DNA from: Aricia agestis
Lineage: Eukaryota > Arthropoda > Insecta > Lepidoptera > Lycaenidae
Reading direction: 5' to 3'
DNA length: 64,000 bases
Assembly: GCF_905147365.1 (NCBI RefSeq)
Contig: NC_056412.1
Coordinates: forward strand, 16,732,001 to 16,796,000
Shown: piece after piece, positions 43,616 through 54,429 of the stretch
Numbering within the stretch: the first letter of the stretch is position 1
Layout of the letters: each line of letters starts with the position of its first letter
Translations under genes and position numbers: made by a program
The notes under the pieces: generated by a model
What the model saw: only the letters and a program-made list of their open reading frames with translations
Databases searched by the model: none
Told to the model about the DNA's origin: nothing

Positions 43616-44073
43616 AGTAAGCCATAGTTCATCAACCCGCTCAGTGCTGAAATATTAAGATTTATCTACTACATGTAAGCAACTTCCATCTATATATGAT
43701 ATTATAATCCAGAAACTCATTAGAATTTTGATATGGGGGTTGTTTTTTAAACTCAATTTAACAAGTTCACTTTAAATACTATTTTGTGTACTAGCAGAGA
43801 AGGTGATTCATAGGCAGGTGAAGTTACACGTAAGTTGATTGGGTTATGTCGATTGTCAACCCAGTCGACGGATCACAAATTCACAACAAACATTGCCTTG
43901 ACATAGGCCAAATAAAGTTTTACTCCGTCACCTGCCTATAAATAAATTTCCTAATGAAAGTCGCTAGGAGGTGTGTCACAGTTTATACTAATACAGGTTC
44001 CAACTTCCAACGCTATTTACTTAGTAATTTATGTACCGATGTGTTTACCATAATATTATGTAAAACCCCTGTA
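43616..44073. other. Unique DNA with a possible old inverted repeat
   Basis: TGATTCATAGGCAGGTGAAG near 43803 is partly mirrored by TCACCTGCCTATAAATAAA near 43929, so 43803-43947 may be an old MITE. No gene. Confidence 0.4.
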
Positions 44074-44338
44074 TAAGAGCTGGCGCGCACTACGACTTTT
44101 TGTCGCGCGATTATTTTACCGACCTATAAAAATTCAAATAAAACGCCACTTTATGACATAAGCTATAGGTTTCATTTTGCTCTATGCCATTGAAAAGCAG
44201 CAGCAGCATGGGTCGATAGGCAATTGTCGGTAGAAAATGAAACCTATAGCCTATTTCATAAAGTGTCATTTTATTTGAATTTTGGTCGGTCGGTAAAATA
44301 ATCGCGCGACAAAAAGTCGTAGTGCGCGCCAGCTCTTA
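44074..44338. mobile_element. MITE with roughly 115-bp inverted arms
   Basis: TAAGAGCTGGCGCGCACTAC at left and GTAGTGCGCGCCAGCTCTTA at right are exact. The arms continue through TTTTGTCGCGCGATTATTTT and TATAGGTTTCATTTT with small differences. A GCAGCAGCA run lies in the centre. Confidence 0.9.
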
Positions 44339-44373
44339 GTACGGGATTTTTTGTGATTACTAACAAGCTTTAT

Positions 44374-44703
44374 ACGTGGGAGAGCCATGCTTCGGCACGA
44401 ATGGGCCGGCTCGACCGGAGAAATACCACGTTCTCACAGAAAACCGGCGTGAAACAGCGCTTGCGCTGTGTTTCGCCGAGTGAGTGAGTTTACCGGAGGC
44501 CCAATCCCCTACCCTGTTGCCTTCCCTACCCTCCCCTATTCCCTTCCCTTCCCATCCCTACCCTCCCCTATTACCCTATTCCCTCTAAAAGGCCGGCAAC
44601 GCACCTGCAGCTCTTCTGATGCTGCGAATGTCCATGTGCGACGGAAGTTGCTTTCCATGAGGTGACCCCTTTGCTCGTTTGCTCCCTTATTTCATAAAAA
44701 AAA
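44374..44703 (+). mobile_element. S-SINE copy 8
   Basis: ACGTGGGAGAGCCATGCTTC to TTTCATAAAAAAAA. Starts 35 bp after the MITE above. Confidence 0.9.
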
Positions 44704-45327
44704 GCAAATTTTTTGTGAGTAGCTTCATTTTGATAAGAAGAACAACGTTTTTATTTTCAAAAAATCTCGAAAGTGGTAGCTAATAGTATTGGAAAGGATT
44801 TCATACTTTGCCTTGATGGTCCTAAAATATGGATTGTTCTATTTGTAGGACAATGTTACTCTTAAATAATATGACTATTAATCTACGAATAATAAAAACT
44901 AACATGCACATACAAATCACAAAAAAATATATATTTTTCAACACTGCTACTTTCACAGTAAACTCTATATAAGGAACACATACATACTCTAAACCCTAAA
45001 GTCGAAAGTATTATCACTAATTACTTTTATTATACCCTCTATATTTTTATAGGTAGAAATGTAATCCATAATTTCGAGGAAGTTTGGTTTATGCACGGGA
45101 GTGGGATTACACTTTTACACGATATATCTCGAATTCAAATAATTATCCTATTACCGGATTTCATGAAAATCGGTGAAGTAATTAAGCGGTAAAAAGGGCA
45201 ATGTGACTAGTTGATTCCAAATAAGAGCGACAAGCACAGGGAACAAGTTTCTTTTAGTATAGCAATCAAATTTATGGAAAAGTATTATGACTATAATATA
45301 GTTCACACAATTTTATAGTCATAATAC
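44704..45327. other. Repeat fragments
   Basis: 44885-44905 (CTACGAATAATAAAAACTAA) is the end of the hAT-like MITE found whole at 52394. 44942-45053 is a GCTACTTTCACAGT family copy. 45280-45330 has 17-bp inverted arms AAAGTATTATGACTATA / TATAGTCATAATACTTT, the last of which touches the next SINE. Confidence 0.5.
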
Positions 45328-45683
45328 TTTTTTTTTTTATGAAATAAGGGGGCAAACGAGCAAACGGGTCACCTGATGGAAAGCAACTTCCGTCGCCCAT
45401 GGACACTTACAGCATCAGAAGAGCTGCAAGTGCGTTGCCGGCCTTTTAGAGGGAATAGGGTAATAGGGGAGGGTAGTTAAGGGAAGGGAATAGGAAAGGG
45501 TAGGGAAGGTAAGGGAAAAGGGGAGAGTAGGGAAGGGAATAGGATAGGGGATTGGGCCTCCGGTAAACTCACTCACTCGGCGAAACACAGTGCAAGCGCT
45601 GTTTCACGCCGGTTTTCTGTGAGAACGTGGTATTTCTCCGGTCGAGCCGGCCCATTCGTGCCGAAGCATGGCTCTCCCACGTA
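45328..45683 (-). mobile_element. S-SINE copy 9
   Basis: Minus orientation, poly-T at left, CTCTCCCACGTA at right. The minisatellite has an extra block (GGAAAGGGTAGGGAAGG). Confidence 0.9.
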
Positions 45684-46355
45684 TAAATGATTCATCAATT
45701 TGATGGTGTTTAGCTGTAACGGCTTCAAATGCAAAACATTTGTATGGATCACATTGCATGGTATGTATTCAGAATAACTCAAAATAAATGTTATGCAGTA
45801 GATTATATTCATACTGGATCATCCGAATCGTGCTCACACACTCAATAAAGTTATTTCAGAGAGCTTAAAGCTGCAAACAGATATTATTATTATTCATTTA
45901 ATAATCTCTTCACCTAATTTCTTTCAAATATTATGTTGTCAAAATAAATTGTACTTTAATACTTGTTCTGTGCTATTTTGGTAAAGTGTAGGTGGATGTA
46001 TTTTTTTTTAATATAAGTTTTCACAAGACTAAATCTTATATCTTTATACGAGCAATGCTTCGCAAAAGCAAAACTCAGATGGCTGTTAAATGAGAAGTAT
46101 TATCCACTCTATTATACAGGTTTGGACTTGTGGTAATATGGCCAAAAACCGTGTTTAGCACCTCTTTGTCAACAGAAGCCATTAATAAAATCTTAGAAAG
46201 TTTTATGACACCTCGGAATTTCTTGTAACTTTGTCAAATATTACTTGATTTATTTTACGAAAATTGTGGGTGCAATATCCGGTAAACGTATACATAGCAT
46301 TTGTTTTAACAGTGATTTTTGTGATTTTACGATAACTAATAATAATAATAATAAT
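45684..46355. other. No feature recognised
   Basis: AT-rich; ends in an (AAT)n run at 46337-46355 that is the tail of the next SINE. Confidence 0.4.
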
Positions 46356-46707
46356 AGCTCCCACACCGATTTCGGTGACGGTGGCCGGTTTCATTGAAAC
46401 CAGGCCAGCTACGCAGGAGTAATTTTATAGTGCCCAAGTGTGTGCGCAGTACCCAAGAGCACTCTCTATTCCTTTACTCTCATAACCCAGTGGGACGGAA
46501 GACCGATACGACTGGCGAGAGATCAGGCGCAGGACCGACTTTTTACATGCCCATCCGACGCATGGATCATCTTACTTGTCAGACAATCAGGTGATCAGCC
46601 TGCATTGTCCTAACCAAACTTGGAAATAACATGTTTCCAACGCGGGAATCGAACCCACGACCTCCGAGTCAAGAGCCGCGCTCTGTACCACTAGACCACG
46701 GAGGCGT
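46356..46707 (-). mobile_element. T-SINE copy C
   Basis: Minus orientation with the (TAA)n tail at left. The tRNA-like head at the right end is near identical to copies B and D, with B box GGTTCGATTCCCG. Confidence 0.9.
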
Positions 46708-46714
46708 TATTGTT

Positions 46715-46915
46715 ATTTTAAATGGCAAAGTGTGTCTGTCTGTCTGTAACCTCTTCATACCCAAACCCCTGAATCGATTTTGCTGAAATGTAGTATGGAG
46801 AATGGAAATACTTTGAGTCCCAGAAAAGGACACAAGGATACTTCTTATCTTGGAAAAATGTACGGTTCCCGCGCGATAATCAAATTTTTGTGCAACGGAT
46901 ATTCTCGTTATCTAG
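46715..46915 (+). mobile_element. Helitron remnant
   Basis: AAATGGCAAAGTGTGTCTG at left, CTTTGAGTCCCAGAAAAGGA, AATGTACGGTTCCCGCGCG, ending CTCGTTATCTAG before T. The 5' TC is not recognisable; the T-SINE adjoins it. Confidence 0.7.
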
Positions 46916-48094
46916 TGTACGAGTATAGTTTACATTGGTGTTCAGTTTACAATTTCTAGGTGATTATACATTTCAAGTTACTTTACAATAATATGTATTT
47001 TCTTTGTAAACATCCAGCTTGTGATAATTTAAGTCGAATATATTGAAGAGGATTGAGCTCGGATGAACAAACGCAAGCTGCTTTCCCGACTCAAATAAGC
47101 TTCTCTATATGAATTTCACTGACATGAGTGTGGCACTACAACAAACGTTTAGAGTCATTTTATCCCGGAATTTTCAAAAGAGAACCTGATATCGTCGTAG
47201 TTAGGTCGTATTTTAGGAAGAACAACTTTTAACGGAATGTATTTTATTATTTGCAGGAAATGTTTTGAACTATCACTAAACTAAATAAAGATAGGTACTA
47301 CAAATTCTGTCTGCTAAAAGTAATTTACAATGAAATAAAAAAAAAATAGTACCTACTATTTGTAACCGTCCGGCCGGGCCCGTCATAACTCATAACAATG
47401 AAATAGAGCATCCTGCGGCTTTTTTAGACGAAGTATTGATGGATATCGAGTTGTAATTGTAACCAAATAAAATGATTAATGGTAAAATTATAATTGTTTC
47501 ATTTTTTAATCATGTGCGTCTAAACATAAAGTTACGACACACTCTTATATACTTATTTTCACAAAATCTTGTCATTCTATTTATTTTCCCTATGTACTTA
47601 TATAAAAAAAGATCGGTATAATAATATAATAATAAAACTCAAGTAATCCTTTGCTTAATGGGGATGCCTCATATTGTATGTGATTTTATTGAAAAATAAA
47701 GATTTATTATTTATTATTATTATAATTATGTATTATAGAAACATAATTCATTACCAATTTTATAACATTTCGTTGAACATATCGAGTTCAACGAAATATT
47801 ATTTTCAATTAGCGCCTGAAAAAATTTAAAAGCATTATTTTTCTATCTTAGCCACATCCTGCGGCAAACTCGCCTATCAAAAAATGCTACCCTTAAAATA
47901 CCCAAATAACTGAGATACATCTCTTCTGCGCCGGGCCTTGGGTAATTTTCTATGTAGTTTGGGTGTTCTCCTTTAGAAACGGTAATAGTATGGGAGTTAC
48001 GATTCCTTAGTTTTTATTATTCGTAGCTAAAAACACATAGAGGATTTGGCAGGCGCAACGACGTTATAGTACCTACCTATTGAACTCAAAACTC
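46916..48094. other. AT-rich DNA with two repeat ends
   Basis: 47690-47725 (AAAATAAAGATTTATTATT) looks like a LINE 3' tail. 47990-48027 (TTCCTTAGTTTTTATTATTC, GTAG) is one end of the MITE found whole at 52394. No gene. Confidence 0.45.
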
Positions 48095-48215
48095 AAACTG
48101 AAACTTTTTCATTTAGATTACTTTTTTACAAATATTTTCTGAACGTCAAAACTATGTTGCCTACCACCGGTTCGAGAACTAACCCTGCGAGAAGAACCAG
48201 CGTAAGAAAGTCGCA
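48095..48215 (-). mobile_element. LINE 3' UTR fragment
   Basis: GTTGCCTACCACCGGTTCG and GCGAGAAGAACCAGCGTAAG match the 3' UTR of the LINE at 40866-42405 (41080-40950 region). AAACTCAAACTGAAAC marks its end. Confidence 0.65.
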
Positions 48216-48277
48216 TAATAAGTAGTTTCTAATAATTGATAAATCTACATTTTTCTTACACTTTTAGTGTTGAATAT

Positions 48278-48644
48278 AACGCCTCCGTGGTCTAGTGGTA
48301 TAGAGCGCGGCTCTTAACTCGGAGGTCGTGGGTTCGATTCCCGCGTTGGAAACATGCTATTTCCAAGTTTGGTTAGGACAATGCAGGCTGATCACCTGAT
48401 TGTCTGACAAGTAAGATGATCCATGCGTCGGATGGGCATGTAAAAAAGTCGGTCCTGCGCCTGATCTCTCGCCGGTCGTGTCGGTCTTCCGTCCCACTGG
48501 GTTATGAGAGTAAAGGAATAGAGAGTGCTCTTGTGTACTGCGCACACACTTGGGCACTATAAAATTACTCCTGCGTAGCTGGCCTGGTTTCAATGAAACC
48601 GGCCACCGTCATCGAAACCGGTGTGGCAGTGGGAGCCATTATTA
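48278..48644 (+). mobile_element. T-SINE copy D with 14-bp target duplication
   Basis: TTAGTGTTGAATAT occurs at 48264-48277 and again at 48645-48658. Complete: head GCCTCCGTGGTCTAGTGG, B box GGTTCGATTCCCG, body, GAAACCGGTGTGG, and an ATTATTATT tail. The perfect duplication shows a recent insertion. Confidence 0.95.
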
Positions 48645-48658
48645 TTAGTGTTGAATAT

Positions 48659-49978
48659 GGTACTTCAAGCTTCAAGCAATAAAATTATAAATAGCATTTT
48701 TGAGAGCCCGACAGCAAAAAGATGACGTTTCAAAGAAGTGTTGCCTGCAACAAATTGTTAGGCGCTCAAGCCTAAAATATGGCCCACAATCTTACATTTT
48801 TAACGATTAATAGAAACTCTCAAAATTACGAAATATTGAGTAACATTTTATTTAACCAAAACTATACTAAAATATTACTTACACTAGGTTCTAATACTAT
48901 TAGAAACTAGTGAGTCTGATATTTTTACAATCAGGGTAGTGCAACCGCCGAGTCCGTCCGTCCGTCCATTCGTCCGTTCGTCCGTTCGTCCGTTGGTCTG
49001 TCTGTCTGTCTGTCTTATTTTAGATTATCAAAGCCCGGGACTCTGTAAAAAAAGTCCGTAAAAAAAGCCCGTGCCTACTTCCCGCGTTTCGATTCAGATA
49101 TTTTTTGTGAGATACTAGAACGCCGAAATCTGTACGGTACACCTTATTTTCCTTTGTGGTATACCCCTTTAAAAAGCAAAGAATTAAAAAATACACTATT
49201 TTAGGTTCTGTTTGGGACCTCATTAATTATTATCCTATATCATTGACCCGGTTATTAGGGTGTTTGATAACCATAACTCGTTTCAAACTCGATTTAAGGT
49301 CGTCGAGTTTGCAGGTTGCACTCATTTGATAACCAGTTAACTGAGGTAACCCTGTAACAATTTAACAGTGCATAGTTAATTATTGTGGCTGAAACTAAAA
49401 CTGAAGCCGCCATCTTGTAAATTGTCAATTATAACAGCTGCTCGAAATCCACGTCTCCGACCTTCCCGGTGGCTCTACGTACTTTCTATATTCTATAATA
49501 TATCTTCTTCTATATAATCTTATGTTACAATCAATACAATACTTTCGAAGGCTAATCATACATCAACCTTATTTTTAATAATCATGCTGTGTGTGCATTT
49601 TAAGTCTGTTAAGGTTGCTATGGAAGGAGATGATATTTATTTTGGAGAGATATTGATAGGTTCGAAATCGTTAGTACGTAAGCACCTGTCAAGTTAAATC
49701 TGATTATCAGGAATGCTCCAAATCGATATAGAATCATCAGAAACGAGATAGTCTCGAAAAACGCCCGAAAAAGAAGTGAGTGAATCTATATTTTATTCAA
49801 TATTATTTATCTGACTTATAGTGATTTTTAACCCCCAACAAAAAGAGGGATGTTATTTATTAAATGACCTGAGTATAAAAAATAGGATTGCACGTGCAAA
49901 CGCAAGTGTGCGCTGTAAACAACAGGTGCAGTTGTTATTGTTGCACGTGCGCCTGAAAAACAACACACAAACATTCAT
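48659..49978. other. Unique DNA with a TCCG/TCTG run
   Basis: 48950-49016 is a TCCG to TCTG microsatellite. 49247-49350 has GTTTGATAACC near both ends (TTTGATAACCATAAC, TTTGATAACCAGTTAAC), possibly an old TIR element. No gene accepted. Confidence 0.4.
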
Positions 49979-51210
49979 AATAATAATAATAATAACTTTT
50001 TATTTGGATCACAATAAAAATCCACAGTGTTAGTAAATATAATTGAGACTTAAAACTTTGTTAGTACATCACAATATTATCAAATAGCAATAGTAACAAT
50101 TTGTGTATTAGGAATGGTGAGGCATTGGAACTTTTAACAATCCTGTACCTATTTAACGTGAACCTCTATCCAATGCCTTACCAAACCCTCAAGATTATCA
50201 GTCAATACCCTTAGAATGCTGTTATTACTACTTCTGACACGCTGCATTAATAACGCCACTCTTTTTCTTATTATGGCGTTAAAGCCATCAGTTCGCATTT
50301 CTGCAAACAAGCCTGAGGCACTACAGTACCTTGGTAGTCCTAACAGCATTATAAAGATATTATTGTACTGAACACGAAGAACATTTATCGCGCGCTGGGT
50401 GTAGCTCGCCCATAGATTGCACGTGTTAAAGGACTGGCAGTAAGCTTTAAATAAAGTCACTTTTACCTCATCAGAGCATCTTGCAAATCTACGAGCTAAC
50501 ATGTTCCCACGCACTGCCAACGCTCTTCGCTCCCTCTCAATGTCTAAATCGTCCGCAAGCGTGTCAGTTACCCAATTAAATTTGTGAACTCTCGCAAGTG
50601 GAACTTCATTTAGGAACACTGGTGGTATTGTGCTTACTTTATGTTCACGGGGTTGGAAAACAAGTAGTTCACTTTTTTTAGTTATACCTGAGTCCTTGGG
50701 CCTCCGCGTACGCTTGACACTTACCTAGCAGTTTTCTAAGGCCACTGACCGAGGGACTCAGCAGCACCATGTCATCAGCATAACTAATGTTGTTTACCAT
50801 CACTCCGCCCATGGAACAACCAACATTAGTGTTGCTCAGCTCCTCGATCAGCTTATTTATGTAAAGCTTAAACAGACGAGGAGAAGTAAATCCACCCTGT
50901 GTGACTCCACACCTTAATTTGTACACGTTAGAGAGAGCCCCAGACCACTTTACAACATTCTCCTGGTTCTTGTACCAATAATCAAAAATACTAATTACCT
51001 CAATTGGTAGATCCGTCTCATCCAGCAACTTGTTGCATAGCAACTCATAAGACACCATATCAAAAGCCTTCGAAAGGTCCAGGAAACATGCATAAACTGG
51101 AGTGCTTCTATCAGTGTAGTATTTGACAGTCTGCTTGAGAGACAAAATTGCCGTTTCAGTAGATAGCCCTGCTCTAAAGCCAAACTGGGAATCGTGTAAC
51201 TTAAGATGTT
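49979..51210 (-). pseudogene. 5'-truncated LINE with a frameshifted reverse transcriptase
   Basis: Minus strand. It enters at about 51208 with LHDSQFGFRAGLSTETAIL, then CFLDLSKAFDMVSYE (first catalytic Asp), CGVTQGGFTSPRLFKLYIN and SYADDMVLLSPS (catalytic Asp pair), to GLRYN near 50680. The reading then shifts by one base within AACTAAAAAAAGTG and continues KKSELLVFQP, DIERERRALAVRGNMLARRF, KAYCQSFNTCNLW and on to a stop at 50149. A short deletion also removes residues near HKFNW. The 3' end has a (TTA)n tail at 49979-49996. The YADD and downstream motifs look like a clade distinct from the other two LINEs here; I am not sure which. Endonuclease and N-terminal parts are lost. Confidence 0.8.
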
Positions 51211-51226
51211 ATTATCCTATATCAAT

Positions 51227-51302
51227 TAAATTTATAGTATAGGTAACTTCTCATGTTTAACAATGTGTAAAAACATGAGAAGTTACCTATACTATAAATT
51301 TA
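51227..51302. repeat. Palindrome with 32-bp perfect arms
   Basis: TAAATTTATAGTATAGGTAA starts the left arm, and the right arm is the exact reverse complement; the loop is 12 bp. It lies 17 bp beyond the broken end of the LINE. Confidence 0.9.
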
Positions 51303-51809
51303 AATGTAAGTAGTTAATGTAAAAGCTGTGATATTAATGGAAAAGTAATATAAAACCGTAAATGAACAAAATGTCAAATGTAAATAGTTAATGTAAAAAA
51401 GTTGATGGAAAAGCAATGTATAAAAACGGCGTATAAACATAATGTAAACTAATATAATATTTAAAAAATAATAACATACATAATTTAAGTGATGTAAACA
51501 AGCCATGTATAACTTTCTAAAAAATACGAACATGTAATAAATAAAAAACTGTAGAAATTGTCCCTTATCATGTAAGGGACAATTGGGACCTCTTGTTCCC
51601 ACAAGAGGTCCCAAGTGAGGGGCCATTAATAAAAAAAAAAAGTATTATAGCCGCGTCCCGAGATGTCGGAAAGTTTTAAATTTAGTTTCCTAAAACGAAA
51701 AGAAGTGAGTTTCTTTTTCATTTAACAATACATGAACTCTATTATACTATTGCCATTTCCCTGTGGCACTATCACTTACATTTGTATAGCCATTTTTATA
51801 TTTATGATT
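51303..51809. other. AT-rich DNA with two small hairpins
   Basis: TCCCTTATCATGTAAGGGA at 51562 and GGGACCTCTTG/CAAGAGGTCCC at 51587-51613 are short hairpins. Several TAAATGTAAGTAGTTAATG-like segments repeat loosely at 51300-51400. Confidence 0.45.
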
Positions 51810-52270
51810 GTTGCTCTTTAGCAAATATTACTGGATGGATTTTGATGCAACTTGACAGTAATACAAATACTACCAACCCTAAAAATCCGATCGAGCGAGA
51901 AGTCAACTGACGTTAAAAAACTTCGATGGCGTGATTCAGGAGAGAGCACATTTTGGCTATGATACAACGCTATATTATCGAGAATGTAAATAGATATTAT
52001 CGGAATCCATCCACACAATCAGTACAAAATAAGTACAGAAAATTTCAACACAATCGGTCCAGCCCCCGTAGACAAATGGTAAACGCTAACGCTAACACTA
52101 GCGCTACAAAATGTATGGATTTGACATTAGTATTCGCTAGCGAAGCGATGACTTATGTCAAATCGCATACATTTTGTAGCGCTAGCGTTAGCGTTAGCGC
52201 TTTGCCACTTGTCTACAGGCCCAGGCGTTTCGGAAGAGCTTGGCAACACACAGCGCAAAATAAGAATTTT
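51810..52270 (+). mobile_element. Helitron-like fragment carrying a MITE
   Basis: GCAAATATTACTGGATGGAT and AATTTCAACACAATCGGTCC are of the degenerate block type seen in Helitrons; GTTTCGGAAGAGCTTGGC continues it after the MITE at 52062-52222. No intact ends. Confidence 0.5.
52062..52222. mobile_element. MITE, GCTAACGCTAGCG family, copy 2
   Basis: Both arms are complete (about 65 bp): GCCCCCGTAGACAAATGG, GCTAACGCTAACACTAGCGC and ATACATTTTG mirrored. The central ATTCGCTAGCGAAGCGATGA equals copy 1. Confidence 0.85.
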
Positions 52271-52340
52271 AAGTAGGTAGTTAATAAATAATAATCCATT
52301 AAAGGCAAGCTTTGGCATCGTCATGGCTCATTACCAAAGA

Positions 52341-52920
52341 GGGACCATCCATAAAGTACGTCACACGATTTTCATGATTTTTAGAACCTTGTCCTAGGAA
52401 TAATAAAAACTAAGGAAACGTAACTCCCATACTTCAGCCGTTTTGAATTTGGTTCCTTTTTACACACTAAAATATGACAATAGCAATGAAATACTAACAC
52501 TCACATTTAGTGATCGAAGACTCACATTAACGAAATAAAGCCGTTGACATTAATTGACATTTCTATGTTTACACAAAATTGTATACCGAATGCATACATA
52601 AAGTCACATAATATTCGGGTCACATTTTGTCGACTCGTGGACAAATTTTTTGACACAGACTTTACTCTTCCTTAGTTTTTATTATTCGTAGACCTTGTCA
52701 CAGATGGTCACATATTATGTTCACACATGTGATAATTACACATACTTATAAAGATTTAAAACCTCAATATTTAAATTAATTTCGCTATTCAATTTATTAA
52801 AAAAATGTGATATATTACAAAACTCCTTGACCTCTCCCCTCCCCCATCTTTATCACACCATTTCAAACTTCGCCGACCCCCTACCCCTCTTTAGGTGTGA
52901 CATACTTTATGGATGGCCCC
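52341..52920. mobile_element. TIR element containing another MITE
   Basis: Ends GGGACCATCCATAAAGTACG and CATACTTTATGGATGGCCCC are inverted repeats of 26 bp with three mismatches. The interior next to the right end has CCCCTACCCCTC. No transposase. Confidence 0.8.
52394..52691. mobile_element. hAT-like MITE with perfect 8-bp duplication
   Basis: ACCTTGTC flanks both sides (52386-52393, 52692-52699). Terminal repeats CTAGGAATAATAAAAACTAA and TTAGTTTTTATTATTCGTAG differ at one position. Single ends of the same family occur at 44885 and 48000. Confidence 0.9.
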
Positions 52921-53230
52921 ATAATCCCAGGTTACGATATTAACTTTCAAGAAAACGTGGCCGTGAACGCCAACGAAAATTTTGAAGTGCTACCCTCGTT
53001 AATCATATTATTATGTTCGTGACAGGTAATTAAAATTCGTAAGATGTGTCATTAAGAGCGTGTAGCGGGCCCCTTGATGATCAATTTTATTGCGCAATAT
53101 CACACACAATATTTATTGAAAAACTCATTTGCCAACAAGATTGAAAGGCGGGCGCGTTCAATATTAACCGTAGGGCCTGAAGTCTAGATTCTAGAGTCTA
53201 GACGGTCAATAATATTGCACATGATGTATT

Positions 53231-53233
<3 letters not shown>
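52921..53233. other. No feature recognised
   Basis: TCTAGATTCTAGAGTCTAGA at 53184 is a short near-palindrome. Otherwise unremarkable. Confidence 0.35.

Positions 53234-53311
<78 letters not shown>
53234..53311. repeat. (TA)n microsatellite
   Basis: About 39 uninterrupted TA units, followed by a Helitron-like start. Confidence 0.95.
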
Positions 53312-53315
<4 letters not shown>

Positions 53316-53317
<2 letters not shown>

Positions 53318-53700
53318 ATCTATACATATAATAAAACCGTAGAGGTAAAATTTTTGTAGTTATCTGTTTGTTTGTACAGGCTAATCTCTGAATCCGCTGG
53401 ACCAATTTCAAATAAATTTGGCATGGGACCTTTGGAAGGGACCTTATTATTATATTATTTACTTTAGCCAAAAAATTACCTTCGGTCGGACAATAACAGT
53501 AATCCTATACATTGAAATATGTCGCAAGACATTCTTGGATCTCCATTTAACTGGTACACACTTGAGCATGACGAAATATTGTAATAATGTTTACGATAAC
53601 ACAGAGATTTCTATAATTTTCCTTTGAAAATGGTAGTATCAGATATCAAATCGGTAGATATTAACTCCGAAACTGGCTATCAATCTTTGTACACACGTGC
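53316..53700 (+). mobile_element. Helitron-like 5' fragment
   Basis: TATCTATACATATAATAAAA, GTAGTTATCTGTTTGTTTG and GGCTAATCTCTGAATCCGC follow the order of the Helitron 5' ends at 27450 and 33207. The 3' end is not found. Confidence 0.5.
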
Positions 53701-54429
53701 TCAAACTGACATACATAAATACTGAGATTAGAGATAGTAATGTGCTTCTTGCGCCATATTTTCAGTAGTATTAAAATCGAAATTTAAAGGGGGCAAAGGC
53801 CTCTTTTTCAAGGTTTTTGCTTGTGACCCGAAAATTATTTATAATATCTCTTTAATGACTTCTACATTAATGATCTACACTAAATTTTCTATAAATTACG
53901 TCAAAACATTTTACTGTATGATCATTACTTTAGGATAATAAATACATAAAAGTTTCATATGCTATGTACAATAAAATGAAGTATAACAATCCACATCTGG
54001 AATATTATAACAGTAAAAAAGAAATATTATGTTTGCCTAGGCTACACTTTGTATATTTTCCTAACACAATAATTATTAATAAAACTAGTATATTAATTGT
54101 TATAACTGATATTATAATGTTGCCTCTAGTACTAATCCTGCGGCATCTTGTTGCATTATACAATTATACATCCCTCACAAATATTATCCACCTCATAAAT
54201 TGCAACAGTATGTCAAAAGAAACTAGTATACATGTTTTTATCAAAGTTAAGGTAAAAATTTGCATTAAAGGAAATTTTACCTGTTATATACCTAACAGTT
54301 TTAACATAACTTATAGCCTTTTCTTACATTGCAGTCTTTGTATAAAATTGTGTTCTATACTTTCTGGCCTGCAAATCGGGACAAACCTTATCCTATTGCT
54401 ATTCTGGTGCTTACTGGTACTTGCTCACA
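53701..54429. other. Probable LINE 5' leader and flanking DNA
   Basis: An open frame of 159 codons (53964-54443) is very hydrophobic and AT-driven and lacks zinc knuckles, so I do not accept it as the LINE's ORF1. Part of this may be the element's 5' UTR; the 5' boundary is not visible. Confidence 0.35.

Noticed and set aside
48281..48355. tRNA gene
   Set aside because: A and B boxes are present, but the sequence continues into the T-SINE body and recurs in four copies; it is a SINE head.
50995..51183. Extra reading frames over the LINE at 50-51 kb
   Set aside because: Shadows of the reverse transcriptase frame.
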